Below, piece after piece: positions 11,111-22,285 of a stretch of 64,000 bases of DNA. The notes below the pieces were generated by a model. It ran no database searches. It had not been told where the DNA came from and saw only the letters and a program-made list of their open reading frames with translations. The number at the start of each line of letters is the position of its first letter. Positions within the stretch are counted from its first letter, which is position 1. Source of the DNA: Isoetes taiwanensis. Its lineage: Eukaryota > Streptophyta > Lycopodiopsida > Isoetales > Isoetaceae. The DNA lies in assembly GCA_021234155.1 (NCBI GenBank), contig JAJEKV010000009.1:7243546-7307545 (forward strand). The letters run 5' to 3'. Both the position numbers and the translations under genes were made by a program.

Positions 11111-12060
11111 ATAGCTACGGGATAGTCAATCGGATAACCGTTAACCATATATAAAGCTAGTATCCCCTAGGAATAAACCGACCAAATGACACGACGTAAT
11201 CTAGCAAGTCCGGCCAACTTGTTATGATAACATCAACTCACTTGGTGGGACTAATTCGGAATTTAATTAGCGGCGAGCAACTCTCTAGAATAGCGGCATG
11301 TGTTATATCCTTGGATATTCTTTGGCGGCGATAATAATGTCGGTTATCGGCGTTCCTCGATCCATAACTTTAATTATTTTTCCTTTGGTAGATGCCTTGA
11401 TAACACAATTTCTTCGGGCCTTGCCATCATTCAATCTATACTACATTCATATGCTTTATATTAGACCTTATTCGACGTTATATAAGTAATGTTTTATAGA
11501 CATATTTATAATTAACGTTATCTCTCTCTAGTGTCTAAACCTTGACTCGTCTCATTTCCTAGAGAAAGGATTTCTTTTCGCCCAACCAACTAGGGACTGC
11601 CATGCAGCACCCCTCTAGACCATGGGTAGCTTTCATCCTACCACCCCTCACTACTTCTTCCCAATGGTCGTGTTCTTTTTATGGACCATTTTCCCAGACC
11701 ACGGTACAAACTCTGTAATACGTAGTGAGTGCTTGTGTTAGAACCCCCACAATATTGTCAACACTTTGTGCCAAACTTCACCATCTATATGGATGTCATT
11801 AATTATCATTACCCTGGCGCTTTGTCAAAGTGGCAGTGATCTACCCTCTTTTAGAGCTGTTCTCCCGTACAATCCAATGCCACCCAACCATTGTTGATTA
11901 CTCACCTCCTTCTAGGGTATCCAGATATGGTTGGGGCAAATTATTTCCAACCATTCCTTTAGTGCCCAAATGGTGTTAAGTTCCACAAATGAACTTACAT
12001 ATTCCAACGGGTTATGTGAATATCCCAAAGGACAGTACCACCCAAAGACCCCTCAAGATA

Positions 12061-12185
12061 GGCCTCCTCTATTCCGAGATCTTGTGTTCAAGTCTCTGGG
12101 GGTCCGTCATATGTCCTCATGGACGCTGCCAATGTGGCATGACATATAAATGCTATCTACCTATCTATCTATTTATTAAAAATGT
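12061..12185 (+). mobile_element. tRNA-derived SINE, copy 1
   Basis: Contains the B box GTTCAAGTCT (12086-12095) and the body GGTCCGTCATATGTCCTCAT...GCTGCCAATGTGGCATGAC, ending in a TATC-type tail (CTATCTACCTATCTATC). The same body recurs at 31537-31585 and 45999-46130. 5' A-box region is poorly preserved here. Confidence 0.75.
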
Positions 12186-13662
12186 CCTTGGTGAATTCAA
12201 TTCACCATCTTGTCTTAGGACATGAAAGTCTTCTTCCCTAAGCCATGCACCAAATCTTTAAGGAGTTTTTCAGCTCTTGCTGCCTTTCAAGCCGCAAGTC
12301 TACCTTTGTATATTAGCAATGACCACCCTTCATGTTAGGTAATAACCTTTCTATCCAGATTGCTAAATATCATGCATCAGGGTCCTTTATTTCGTCAATA
12401 TGTTTTTTACGTCTATGGCGATTTTCGGGTATCACGGCCCTTCGTGCGCCACATCGTATACAAATCATCCTTTAGTTGTGATCAATATTTAGTAGAGTCA
12501 CCAATCCAATTACTCCTTTACGTATCCGTTAACCGTCTTGTGGCTTCTAAGCCGCTATTATACTATCTATCTATCTATCCTTATGTTGTAAACCTACCTA
12601 TCATTGGAGGTTATAATCCAACATTATCCTACATCCTGGAAATGTTACTCATTACATTTCTCGTCGTCATGATGTCATCTTTGCTGTTTACGGCATTCCA
12701 AATGACTTGACATCGCATTTAAGCCATAGTCATGGCCTAAGAGCGGGTGAGCCTTCGATATGTCGTGAATTACGGAGTCATCAAGGTGCTTGCCTTGTAC
12801 TTTGTGACCCTTTCTACAATTATCTATGTTGAGACAACATGGACTTGTATCCATGTTGAGTCCTATATATATCTAACTTATACCTCCATGTAACCCATGG
12901 CGTTACCTCTGCCTGATCGGTATGGATCATAATGGGAAAACTAGTTTTAGGTGTCTACTCAAGACACATTTTAACTTTAGCATGTAACTCCTATTTGATA
13001 CCTATCACGGAATTGTACTATTGTACTACTCAACCCCACTACCTTAAGCTTTATTCTATTGGCCATTGACATTTTATTTTGGTGCCAACTTCGACATCCT
13101 ACCTTAGCCTACAGCGGGTGAATGTTGTCTTTTCTCTCCTTGTGTCGCCACTTAGATTACCTCTCCAGCATGTTTATCGTATGTGTACATGCTATGTACA
13201 TAACAAACATATATCCTCATCCCACAATGCTAGAGCTCTGCTCTAACTTAGCTGAAATGTAACCTTTGTAGTTCTTATGATGTGGCTGTACCACCTACTT
13301 CCCAAATGGGGCCAACTCTATGTTGGACTTGTACATCTTGATGTATTCACATATGCGATGCATTGACTGCCCATGTATGGAGGCTTGGCGATGGCCCGAC
13401 TTTTTCGGTTTATCTTATCTACATCTGTTACCTTTTTGTTACGGTGATGTTTGATATCGGACTTCGGTCCTTAAACCTTCTTATGATAAGTATGTCAAAT
13501 GCACCTTGGTGCTTAAACTCTTCTATGTTTTAAGCTTTCATGCTATTACCTTTGGAAATAAGGAATTACCTTCCTTTTTATGTATACTTCCTTCTATTGC
13601 GGGTTTTTTCGATTAACAGTCATTTGTTTAACTAACCCCAATCTTTGAGGGCGGCATTATTT

Positions 13663-13740
13663 TCTAAGAGGGGAGAATGTGGCGTTCCATGTATTTATAC
13701 GGTATATCGTATAAAATAGGCGACCGTCACCCAATAAAAT
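13663..13740 (+). repeat. PPT and LTR start of a related element
   Basis: AAGAGGGGAGAA followed by TGTGGCGTTCCATG resembles the PPT and LTR start at 17382-17410 (AAGGTGGGGAGAA, TGTGACGTTCCAGG) and the solo LTR start at 31756. The next ~50 bp also resemble the solo LTR. No matching LTR end was found, so this is a fragment of another family member nested in, or recombined into, the interior. Confidence 0.65.
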
Positions 13741-16700
13741 GCGCCACCATGGAGTATCTTAACCTAAGGGGTTGACCTAAAGGGATGAATTTAAACTTAT
13801 GGTACTTTAACCCCGTACATAAACTATAATTTTCCCATGGGATTATGCCATAGTTCCAAAGGTTTCTACCACAGTCCAAGGCCTTTTCTAAAGGTTCCTT
13901 CAGTTAATTTGCGTTTCGCCATGTTTTGTCACACCTAACCTATTTATCTTAAGTTAGCATGTCAACCTCAACTTTTGATCCCTTTGAATGTTGTCGTCTT
14001 TGGCTCCCTCATAATGAAGCGGAGGCACTAAAACCCCCTGGTCTTCTAATAGGAAAATCCAATGTTTCAATCTTCGTTAGTATCCGCCATATGATTATCC
14101 AATTCCTTACCCTCTTAAGAGTTTCAAAGTCATAATCTCTAACGGGTCTATGCAAAGGAAAGCGGATCCTCCGGCTTCTACTTACGTACCTAGAATTGTT
14201 CACTTGGCGTGTAGGGTAACTCTTGATTATATGGACTCTTGGTCTATATAATCTTAACCGTTTCCGATCAATACACCTCGTCTTGATTTTTATCGGGACT
14301 TGGAATTCCTATGTACTGCCCTCTTCTTGGTTATCCCTAAAGGTATAATCGCCAAAGTCATCGTACTCCTTCTTATCTTCCATCAGGGGACGCGATATTC
14401 TTATATATCTTTTCATTCCCAAAACCAAATAAATGCTCTTAGCTTGAACTAATACATTGGTATCTAGAACCTTTGAGTAGTTAAGCTCTCATTATCGGTT
14501 ATTCCAATACCGTTCCAACCATCCTCGGGATGTTTTTAAACGTAACATCACCGTATATGCTAGACTTACTCTAGCTATTCTCACTCATTTAAACTTTTTT
14601 TCATCTTCCTTAGTACGACGTATCTAAGATAGTCAACTCTAACCATTCGGATAACTTGAATGCTTATCTCTAGTAAAGCATACCTAACCCAATATCTTCG
14701 TATATAAGCATATCATTATGCTTCTTCTGTAAACATTGTCACGTAATATGCCACCAGCCCTGTACGAATATTCTACCATCTTCCAATATGTCATACATCT
14801 GGATGTCACAATCGACATCCTTGATATCCTCGCTAGTGTAGTATGTAATACTACTAAATCCTTCAAACATCCGAAACCACTACGTTGTTATTATGAGATA
14901 TAGTAACATGTGTGCACCAACCCTAACTCTAGACTCATATATAATTCGTTGACGTAGCCCCTAGCTGCTTCTCCTATATATGCTGTGGATTTCACACCAC
15001 ACCTTCTAGACTCTCTATCCTTAGGTTGCCCTGGTCCTCACGCTCTAGTCATAAATTCCATAGGGGCACATGCCACCCTAAGTTCCTAGTGGACATACTT
15101 AATGTCTACTATAGGAATTTTTATCTTCATTACCTCCTATTCATATATGTGAACTAAAAGTTCTAGTATATATCCTATCTTTTTCTAGTTATATTCCTAG
15201 TAAACGGTCCTAATACACGAACTACTCCTCGGGATGCACACACAATACCAAGTCCAGAGCACATCCTCCTTGGCGAGATGTTCATTGGATGCCTCCCTTC
15301 TTTATATTCCAGACTTTGGTCTCTTCAAAGTGTCCCTCCAAACTCTCTATATTTGAAACGTTGTTTACAACAACTTTCAAGCACCTCTTGTCTCCCACTT
15401 GTCGTGTGGGTACATTACTTGCCTCCCTAAGATATCATTCGTTGAAGGTCAACTTTCCTTCATAGAATAAGCTTCGCCAGAGCTCCAACATACTTTGTAG
15501 CTTTCAGACGGTTGCAACTTTTGCTAGCAATTGTCGTCTTCCATTCTAGCAATCTTACAGAATGCTTATTCCTGCCTTCGTCCGTTCGATCCCAGCTCTC
15601 TTCACCTTGTGGGAAAACTACGTTCCACACTATTGTCCGATCTCTTATCCGTCTACATACCCCCGTGAGACATAGGATCGGCCATTTCCTTAATTTTCGC
15701 CCTGCATAAGGATCATGCATTTGACCAACGTTATTAAGTGTATTCACGTGCCTACGTGGTCTTCTTAGTCGTCTATAATCTTGCGTCTTTGTTTCGCACC
15801 TCAGGAACATCAATCTCTTTACCAAACACAATATATGTGTAATTTTATAATCCATAATTTATGGATCAACATCCTCATACAACATTATTCTCACTGGTTC
15901 CACCGAATCATACCTCGCTTCGCGTAGCAATAGCTATACAATGTAAAGTCGACATTCTATGCACTGCACCATCATGGTCGAAACCTACACTTTTAAAGTG
16001 TTTTCCCTCTCAGGAGCTGGGTACTTATAATCCAGTTTCCACCTTAGTATAGTACCTCCTTAACATGGTCTAGTAGATAATCATAAACTACTTCTCCATC
16101 AGATATATCGTGCTATATCTAGTCTCCTTCTACATTGAATAGCAATCTAGATGCCGCATCATACATCAATCCTCGTAATTTTTAGGTCCAGTATTTCACT
16201 TACATACCAAACAGCGTCATACCAATTTTTCTCGAGTATCCATCCAAAATAGAGACATCGCAACACTCCTTATTTCCAACATTCAGCACTTCTACTTCAA
16301 GTAGGAGCCCGGGACTTCCTCAGTCATCACCATCTAACAGGCTTAGGGCAGACCACGCATGGTTTCGATGCTTCCATCGTGGACACCATAATCACAACTG
16401 GCCTTCTGTGATACAAGACGATTGCATAGCCATAGCACTGCCGGATAGCGACCGGGGCGGTACCAATTACGTCGAATGTATATCTCAGCTGTACCTGTGC
16501 CCTATAACTATAAGAGTGTTTGTATGTGTCATAAATTTACGAAAATAACAATAAAATAAATAAGTAATTCAAATATAAGAATATCGGGACGTCTGGTAAA
16601 TGTACAAACATAACCAATGAATTAATATGTGTCCTCATGTGACTGTAATCTATGTTAAAGATAGAAAGTGTGAGTGTGGAAACATTAAAGATAATCGAAA

Positions 16701-17381
16701 GCAGCAAGTTATTTAAACACATAATCAAATATAATAGAAGGAAGGAAGGAAGTTTAAGGGGATAACTATGTATGTTTTACACAGACTCCTGAGGGAATAA
16801 CGAGACTTACATAATGTTATAACAAGGTTATGAGAAATAAATAAAGAACGTCTGTCTGTAATTAATATTAACGTATATAGGTCAAAATGGAATATACAAT
16901 ACAATATATAATTCTATTAAAGGGTAACTATAAATGTCAGAGGCATCTAAACACTCACAATAGCAATATATGAGTTGTTAAAATTGTACCAAAATAGGAA
17001 AACGAAATTTATGCCTGGCTGTAATAAAATCACTTGTAAAGTGAAGGGAGAATATAATACATATATACACAGAAGTTAATATGATTAGAATGACTTTCTA
17101 TTAATCGGTCTTGAGGTTAATAACTCGTATTATAATATAACAACAAATGGAAGTTCTTTATATCTATACACGTCTTTAATATATAATCGATTTACTGTAT
17201 CTATAGAAAGAATGCTTTCTAAAATAGATAGAGTGTGAGCTTCGTCACCACCGGATGAAACAAATTGAGACTTCCACAAACTTTCACTTTGTTCACTTTT
17301 AACAGTCCTAAGCGATGATCATGATGTGTTGCCACTGCAACAACGGTGAGTCCCACGATCTTTGAGGACATCATCATTTTT

Positions 17382-17394
17382 AAGGTGGGGAGAA
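17382..17394 (+). promoter_or_regulatory. Polypurine tract
   Basis: AAGGTGGGGAGAA directly precedes the 3' LTR TGTGACG. This is the expected plus-strand primer site for LTR element replication and fixes the orientation together with the PBS. Confidence 0.88.
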
Positions 17395-19053
17395 TGTGAC
17401 GTTCCAGGCATTCATACGGTATACATATGCACGCCGGGACACGTCACTAGGACATAAGGGGGTAATTGTCTAAGTGGGAGTCGACCACAATGGTTTTATT
17501 TAGCTATGTTAATAAATCCATTGTGGATAATTATAAAGTATATAGCCTAATTACCCTAATTAAGCTAAATTAGTTAATTAGCACCAACAAGGGGATGCCA
17601 CTTGGCCCAAATCGATTGGGCAAGGCATGGTTTCCATTTTGGACACCCAAATTAGGGCTTTTGTGCCCCAATTCGAATTAGGAGCAGATGGAGATGGAGG
17701 AGAGGGCTGGCTGGGCCCAAGGATCAATTCTTTGGCCAAGGACTATTGCTAACCCCAGAATCGCCGGACACCCACTAGGCTGTCATTTGCCACCCTAGTT
17801 CTGACAAGATGGAAGCACCCCACGATAATGGTTCAGTAGAAACACTTTGGTTAGTAGTAGTTTAGCTTGTGAATTCTAGGGTAGCCCTGTTGGGCACTTG
17901 TTGTGTTGTTTTAATGCATTTCTCTCTTTGTTTTAATTGTAGGAACTAACCCTTGATTGTAAAGGTAAGTTCTCTTTATATTCTCCGATTCAGTCGGTTC
18001 TTAAAAGGATGGATTGATAGTTCTTTATATGGTATCACTCTGAAAATGGGGGAATTAAGGGCGGGGTAGAGACCTCACGAACTCATATCACGATAGTATG
18101 TTCCTAGATAGAACCCTGTAATTCCCAATAATTTCGGCACTGTGCACAAGAGCCCACCGGGTCATAGGACGCTATGGTGCGGCTTAGCACCCAGGACAAA
18201 GGGACCTGATGTGGTGAAGTAGGGGGTGGGGTCTTGCACGAGCATAAAAAGGCTCACGAGACTCCCTACAGTGGGCTAGGCGATGGCGGTCCACGTAGAG
18301 GGCGGGTATGGGTCGACACTCCACAGGTGTAGTGGTGTGACCCGGTATGGGGCACCATGCACTTTGAGTAAAATTAGGGTGAGTAAAGTCGGATGCGGAT
18401 GCGGGGGTGTGATGTGGCGCGTATTCTCTAGCTCACCCATGGAACCACTTGTGATCCCGGAAGGGGCGCTTCCCAGACTTGCCTCATCGGACCGGTGTCA
18501 TGAACACGGAGTAGGCTCAAAGGGTGATACCTTGAGCCCTGCGTCTCGGGGAAGGCTATAAGCGAAGCCATAGCGTGAATTGACCCATCGCAAAGTGTGC
18601 CAGGAGGGGGCGGATGGAGTGGACAACCCTAGCCCCGATGTTCTATGCCCGATAACGCCATGCCAAGACTCGGTCTGCTGATCTCTTGAGGCCCAACCGT
18701 CGGTCGATCCCTCTTTGGAGTCCGAGTAGGGGTAGAACACGAGGTTTGGGTGTTTTCTTAGTTTTAGATGCATATTCTTTGCCGTTGGTATTTGGATGGA
18801 TGCGCCACCCTTCGTGGTGGTTATTTATATGTGATTTATGCTGTGTGCTAACCCTTGTATTCATGCTTCCGCGACGTAGGAGTCCCATTGAAGGCGTGGG
18901 CCGAATGACCCCTTCGTGTCCTTCTTTCGGGCACCATAATATGGGTGGCCGGAATAGACGGAGGGCCCTGCTCATGGCGAGGTGGTTGCCATGGGAGGGG
19001 AAAGTCCCCGTATGTATACGTCCGGGTGTCGTATATATTTAGGGAGCGTCACA
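17395..19053 (+). repeat. 3' LTR
   Basis: About 1659 bp, from TGTGACGTTCCAGG to GGGAGCGTCACA, followed directly by the target duplication ACTGT (19054-19058). Numerous 1-bp indels separate it from the 5' LTR. Confidence 0.93.
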
Positions 19054-19473
19054 ACTGTCACTGTCACAGCAATGTTTGCTCAATTACCCTTACAAAGCTG
19101 GGTGCAGCTTCTACAGTTGTTGCTACACTCTGTGGCCCACAGCCCGGTAGATCATAGTACTGCTCCGCCAGTGTCCAGCACAATGCCTGCCATTGAGCAG
19201 GTGAATGATATGCACGAGGACGATAGCAGAGTACATGGATCCACACATCCTGTGCCTGACCATGTGAATGATATGCCTAAAGATGATGATAGAGTACAGG
19301 GATCCACACATACTTTGCCTGAGGATTCATTGCACACTATACAAGCAGAGGTCTCGCCTTCTGCGTCAGCAGAAGCCGCAGAACATATTCCAGCCTTGAG
19401 CCTCCGTATAGTAGGTGTTCAGGAGACTAGTGATTCTCTTGCTACAGATGAGGCAGTACAGTTTTTTACCTGA
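19054..19473 (+). pseudogene. Middle part of the split ORF1-like gene
   Basis: After the LTR element a frame continues with FAQLPLQSWVQLLQLLL and then two imperfect ~27-residue repeats sharing VNDMxxDDxRVxGSTHxxP, and ends with a stop at 19471-19473. The repeats are acidic and Ser/Pro-rich, as in a disordered linker. It belongs with 8214-8492 and 19474-19788, but the frames no longer agree. Confidence 0.55.
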
Positions 19474-19788
19474 ATGATGCATATCCAAGCACATGGTATT
19501 GTCTCGGCCCAGCGGGTTGGAGCAGTGCAGCCTGACCGTCCTCGTCACCTCTTGGTACGCTTTCAAGATGCTCTTTCCCGGTTGCACATCCTGCGACATG
19601 GCAACCATTTGAAAGGAACCTTCTTCTCCGTCCAGGAAGACTTGGCCCCAGCACAGCTCTGTAGACGGAAAGAAGAATTGTGTCGTGTGCAAGAAGCTCG
19701 CCTACAACGGAAGTGGGCCGTTTATAGGGCAGGTCAAGCTATCATCCGAGATCAGTGGCCATCTGATCCATGGGCAGTTACTGTATAG
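19474..19788 (+). pseudogene. LINE ORF1-like C-terminal domain
   Basis: Reads RPRHLLVRFQDALSRLHILR, LKGTFFSVQEDLAPAQLCRR and KWAVYRAGQAIIRDQWP. The order RPR-LLVRF, a loop with F-x-x-EDL-x-PAQL-RR, then K-W-x-V-x-R-x-G-x-x-I-I resembles the RRM plus C-terminal domain of L1 ORF1 proteins that bind the element RNA. It ends 105 codons later, and no endonuclease or RT follows before the LINE 3' tail at 19967. Similarity was judged by eye, without a search. Confidence 0.6.
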
Positions 19789-19966
19789 CCATGTATTCTT
19801 TTGTTTGCTCTGGTTTCATTTTTATTGTTTTTGTTTGCTATCATTTGGTAGGGCTCATGCCCTGTATTGTGTGTTGTAACGGGGCTTAGACCCCATGTTC
19901 TGTTTTTTGGGCTTCGGCCCTCTGTTCTGTTAGGGCTTATGCCCCCTTTGTTTGTTCTGGTCCCAT

Positions 19967-20018
19967 AACCCGATTGGGTTCCGTGGACGTTAAAAATTTC
20001 TTCCTTCCTTCCTTCCTT
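19967..20018 (+). repeat. LINE 3' end: stem-loop plus TTCC tail
   Basis: AACCC-GATT-GGGTT (19967-19980) is followed by CCGTGGACGTTA and a TTCC microsatellite tail. The same structure occurs at 23761, 53277-53304 (minus) and 57460-57485 (minus), with stem changes that keep pairing. Confidence 0.8.
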
Positions 20019-20039
20019 CTACCAGACCGTGGCGGAAAT

Positions 20040-21060
20040 TAGTTAATCCTCTGAATTTCTTCTGCAACCTCTAATGATGACGGTACGCTCTGTGAATAAT
20101 TCTTTAGCCTGAGAGTCTATTTCGAACCCCTAGCAAAACATACATTTTTCTTCGGGCGATGGCTCTAGGTATTCCAAAGTTTGACCCATCACATTATCAT
20201 GTCTATCAAAATGAATTGGTAATATATGGGTGCTCTTGTAGATGAAAAAATATTCTGTGGAAGCCACCCGAATAAGATGCTTGGCGTTGCATCAATCATA
20301 GAGTAGGTGAAAACCTTCATGGATAAAGCCATTATTATAGCCACCAAGAAGATTACAGAATTAGTATGGCAGAGGTTGCAACTCAGATGACTTAGCCATG
20401 CTGGATTTGATCTTGACAAAGAACTAGAGGCCATGCATATACATCATTATGGGAAATTGAAAACCCTTGTTAATGCTCTTCAGAGATATGGGCTTGAGCT
20501 AGAACTTCCCAAGAAGAAGTAAGTAACTTACATTCTGCTTATAGATGTTGCATTGTTAAATTGGCCTAATAACATTGTAATCACAGATTCAGGTCTTCAT
20601 TTGCATCGCGTGGGGCACCTCTTTCAGCATTCACGGTTGTAGATGTATGCCATGATGATCTCTCTGCCTTCAGTTGATATGTATGCAAAATGTCTTTTTA
20701 ACTGAATCCGAGCATCCATATGAGCAAGGTTTATATGGAACAATTGTATCGTTGAAGTATGTCGAGAAAGAGACACAGCATTTTTTGTTTGTCTTCGTTG
20801 TTGTGAAATTACATGTAATCTGCCAGCTTTTTATTACCGTTGATAAGTAGCTATTACTATTGCTTGAATCAGGATATTCCGAAGGCGCAACCAGTCTTGG
20901 CTGCCCACATTTGTACAGAGGCCCAATATCAAAGTTTTTCTTTGTGTGGGGAATGGAGAACAGTCCTATCCTTATTATTTGGAAAAAGCTTGAAGACCAA
21001 AAGCTTAAATGCGGATTTGGTTTTAGTGGAACCCTAAATGTTCTTGTTAAATGGCCATAA
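20040..21060 (+). pseudogene. Exon-like debris of an unrecognised gene
   Basis: The plus frame around 20240-20520 reads EKIFCGSHPNKMLGVASII and, past a TGA, SHAGFDLDKELEAMHIHHYG, then ALQRYGLELELPKKK. It is followed by a good donor (AAGTAAGT at 20518) and a possible acceptor (AATCACAG at 20585) leading to FRSSFASRGAPLSAFTVVD. A further frame is at 20860-21060. Stops inside the first segment and early stops after the second argue for a pseudogene. I do not recognise the protein family. Confidence 0.35.
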
Positions 21061-21531
21061 AAATCCTTTGGAGAGTTCTGCCTCGACCATGCATGACTAC
21101 ATTCTGGTACCGCTTGTCTATCTGCTTATACCGATCAAGAGGCCTGTACGACCCACACAAAGAAACTAAGAATACAACATAGGTAAGAATACTACAAGCT
21201 TCTATATGGGAAAACGTGTTAATATGTACCGCTGTAGACCCTCGGCGAGCATGGGATTCATTTGGCTTTTATAAGATTTCTTTCCCAACTCTACAGCAGC
21301 ACTGGCATCTCATAACTTGCTAATGAAGCATGTATCTAGGTACTGCTTGAGGTACTGCTTGTTTCTACACATTCCATCTAGAGAATCAAGTGGCTAGCTT
21401 CTCCTTCAAACAGGCTTTAAGGTGCTATGGACACATTGCCATCATGTAGGCAAGGTTTGAAAGATGAGCGTCTCCCGTGCTAACCGCCTTTTGACTTTAT
21501 ACTATGTGGCATTCTAGAGTGTAGTTGAATT
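21061..21531. other. Unassigned stretch
   Basis: No coding, RNA or clear repeat signal; only a short direct repeat GTACTGCTTG near 21340-21360. Confidence 0.4.
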
Positions 21532-22074
21532 TGATACGGATTGTGGACTTAACTTCAAGTGCTCAAGTCAAAAAGGCTTTTTGGGCCCGTTCTAAGTCCT
21601 CTCGAGTAGCAAGTAATGTCACTGACCTTGTTACTCTAAATATCAAGCATCTAGAAAACTAACATCAAAACTTTAAAGATTTCCAATTTACATCTTTAGC
21701 CCAAAGCTCTCCACCCAACCGGGCTCGCAAAAACATGAATCTCCAAGATAGTCCATGTGCAATTTATGTCAAGAAACAAGAAGGAAGTTTGGAAGGTCAA
21801 CCTCTAAGAAACAAGCACAGAGTTCAAGGAAGGCGGCAAGAGGCAGTTGAAGGAGCAGAAAGAGAAGGAGAAGGATCTAAGTCCAATAAGCGCACCTCTT
21901 TCCCTTATATAGGGATCAAGGAGCCTTTTCGGAAAAAAGGTAAAGGTGCATAGGCCTTTTTAGAGTCTCCACCTTTTCCAAGGTTCCGTAAATATCTCAA
22001 CAGCTCAAGACTTAATCTCATGCGACTATCTTATTCTTGCTTTTCGAGCCACTCTCCCGAGCATCACCGTATCA
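21532..22074 (-). repeat. LTR of a second retrotransposon family (minus)
   Basis: A 543-bp unit with perfect 8-bp inverted ends TGATACGG...CCGTATCA. On the minus strand it contains a TATA box (CCTATATAAGGGAAAG, around 21895-21912), and just inside the element on the right lies a purine tract. It is therefore the 3' LTR of a minus-strand element, or a solo LTR with a scrap of interior. The other LTR was not found, so the element is truncated or extends into scrambled sequence to the right. Confidence 0.8.
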
Positions 22075-22091
22075 ATTCCTCCCCTTCCCAT
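22075..22091 (-). promoter_or_regulatory. Polypurine tract of minus-strand element
   Basis: Minus-strand ATGGGAAGGGGAGGAAT directly abuts the LTR end; preceded (minus strand) by TTGAGGATGAGCAATC, a sequence type often found before the PPT of plant Ty3/gypsy elements. Confidence 0.7.
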
Positions 22092-22184
22092 GATTGCTCA
22101 TCCTCAATCAAGGAGTTATATGGCAAATTAATATAACCAATGGTTATAACCCTGTTTGCATCCACAATTAGAAATATTCAAGTC

Positions 22185-22285
22185 CAATCCTTGAGGTTAA
22201 AAAGAATCAAGTCCAGCTCTTTAGGCTAAAAATTTTCAAGTCCAGCCCTTTAGGCTAAAAATTTTCAAGTCCAACTATTATGCTG
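22185..22285. repeat. ~32-bp tandem repeat, 3 copies
   Basis: Units read TCAAGTCCAGCCCTTTAGGC followed by TAAAAATTT. Within the presumed interior of the minus-strand LTR element. Confidence 0.85.

Larger units (their letters stand above)
10145..17394 (+). other. Interior of LTR element, non-coding
   Basis: The stretch has no open frame above 131 codons. The plus strand is C/T-rich with few G, from about 11500 to 16500. Recognisable items are two tRNA-like modules (10592-10672 and 10752-10815, minus), a 28-30 bp minisatellite (10915-11110), a SINE copy (12061-12185), an ATCT microsatellite (about 12560-12580), and a PPT plus LTR start of a related element (13663-13740). Short GGAA repeats occur at 16738-16752. 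From about 13740 to 17380 I see nothing else that can be named. Confidence 0.7.
8493..19053 (+). mobile_element. LTR retrotransposon, complete ends, no gag-pol
   Basis: Both LTRs begin TGTGACG and end CGTC(A)CA (7-bp inverted termini). The element is flanked by the 5-bp duplication ACTGT (8488-8492 and 19054-19058). A PBS similar to the initiator tRNA-Met complement follows the 5' LTR, and a purine tract precedes the 3' LTR, so the orientation is plus. The 7.25-kb interior shows no gag, protease, RT, RNase H or integrase motif in any frame. It is therefore a non-autonomous (LARD-like) or deeply decayed element. The two LTRs differ by many single-base indels and substitutions, indicating an old insertion. 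A solo LTR of the same family is at 31756-33461. Confidence 0.95.
7769..20018 (+). mobile_element. ORF1-only LINE-like element, split by LTR element
   Basis: Removing 8493-19058 leaves about 1.7 kb with a 5' leader, an ORF1-type frame and a 3' end made of a stem-loop, CCGTGGACGTTA and a TTCC repeat tail. No ORF2 is present. This architecture resembles half-LINE elements (HAL1) described in mammals, which depend on an L1 in trans. The 5' limit and target duplication are not resolved; 5' truncation is impossible to exclude, but loss of ORF2 with ORF1 and 3' end kept needs an internal deletion. Confidence 0.45.

Noticed and set aside
15460-15855. 131-codon minus frame inside the LTR element as a possible integrase
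   Set aside because: No HHCC, DDE or other pol motif, and it is antisense to the element's PBS-PPT orientation.
20189-20434. 81-codon minus frame as a membrane protein
   Set aside because: The plus-strand frame over the same bases gives more coherent protein text with splice signals, so the minus frame is a shadow.
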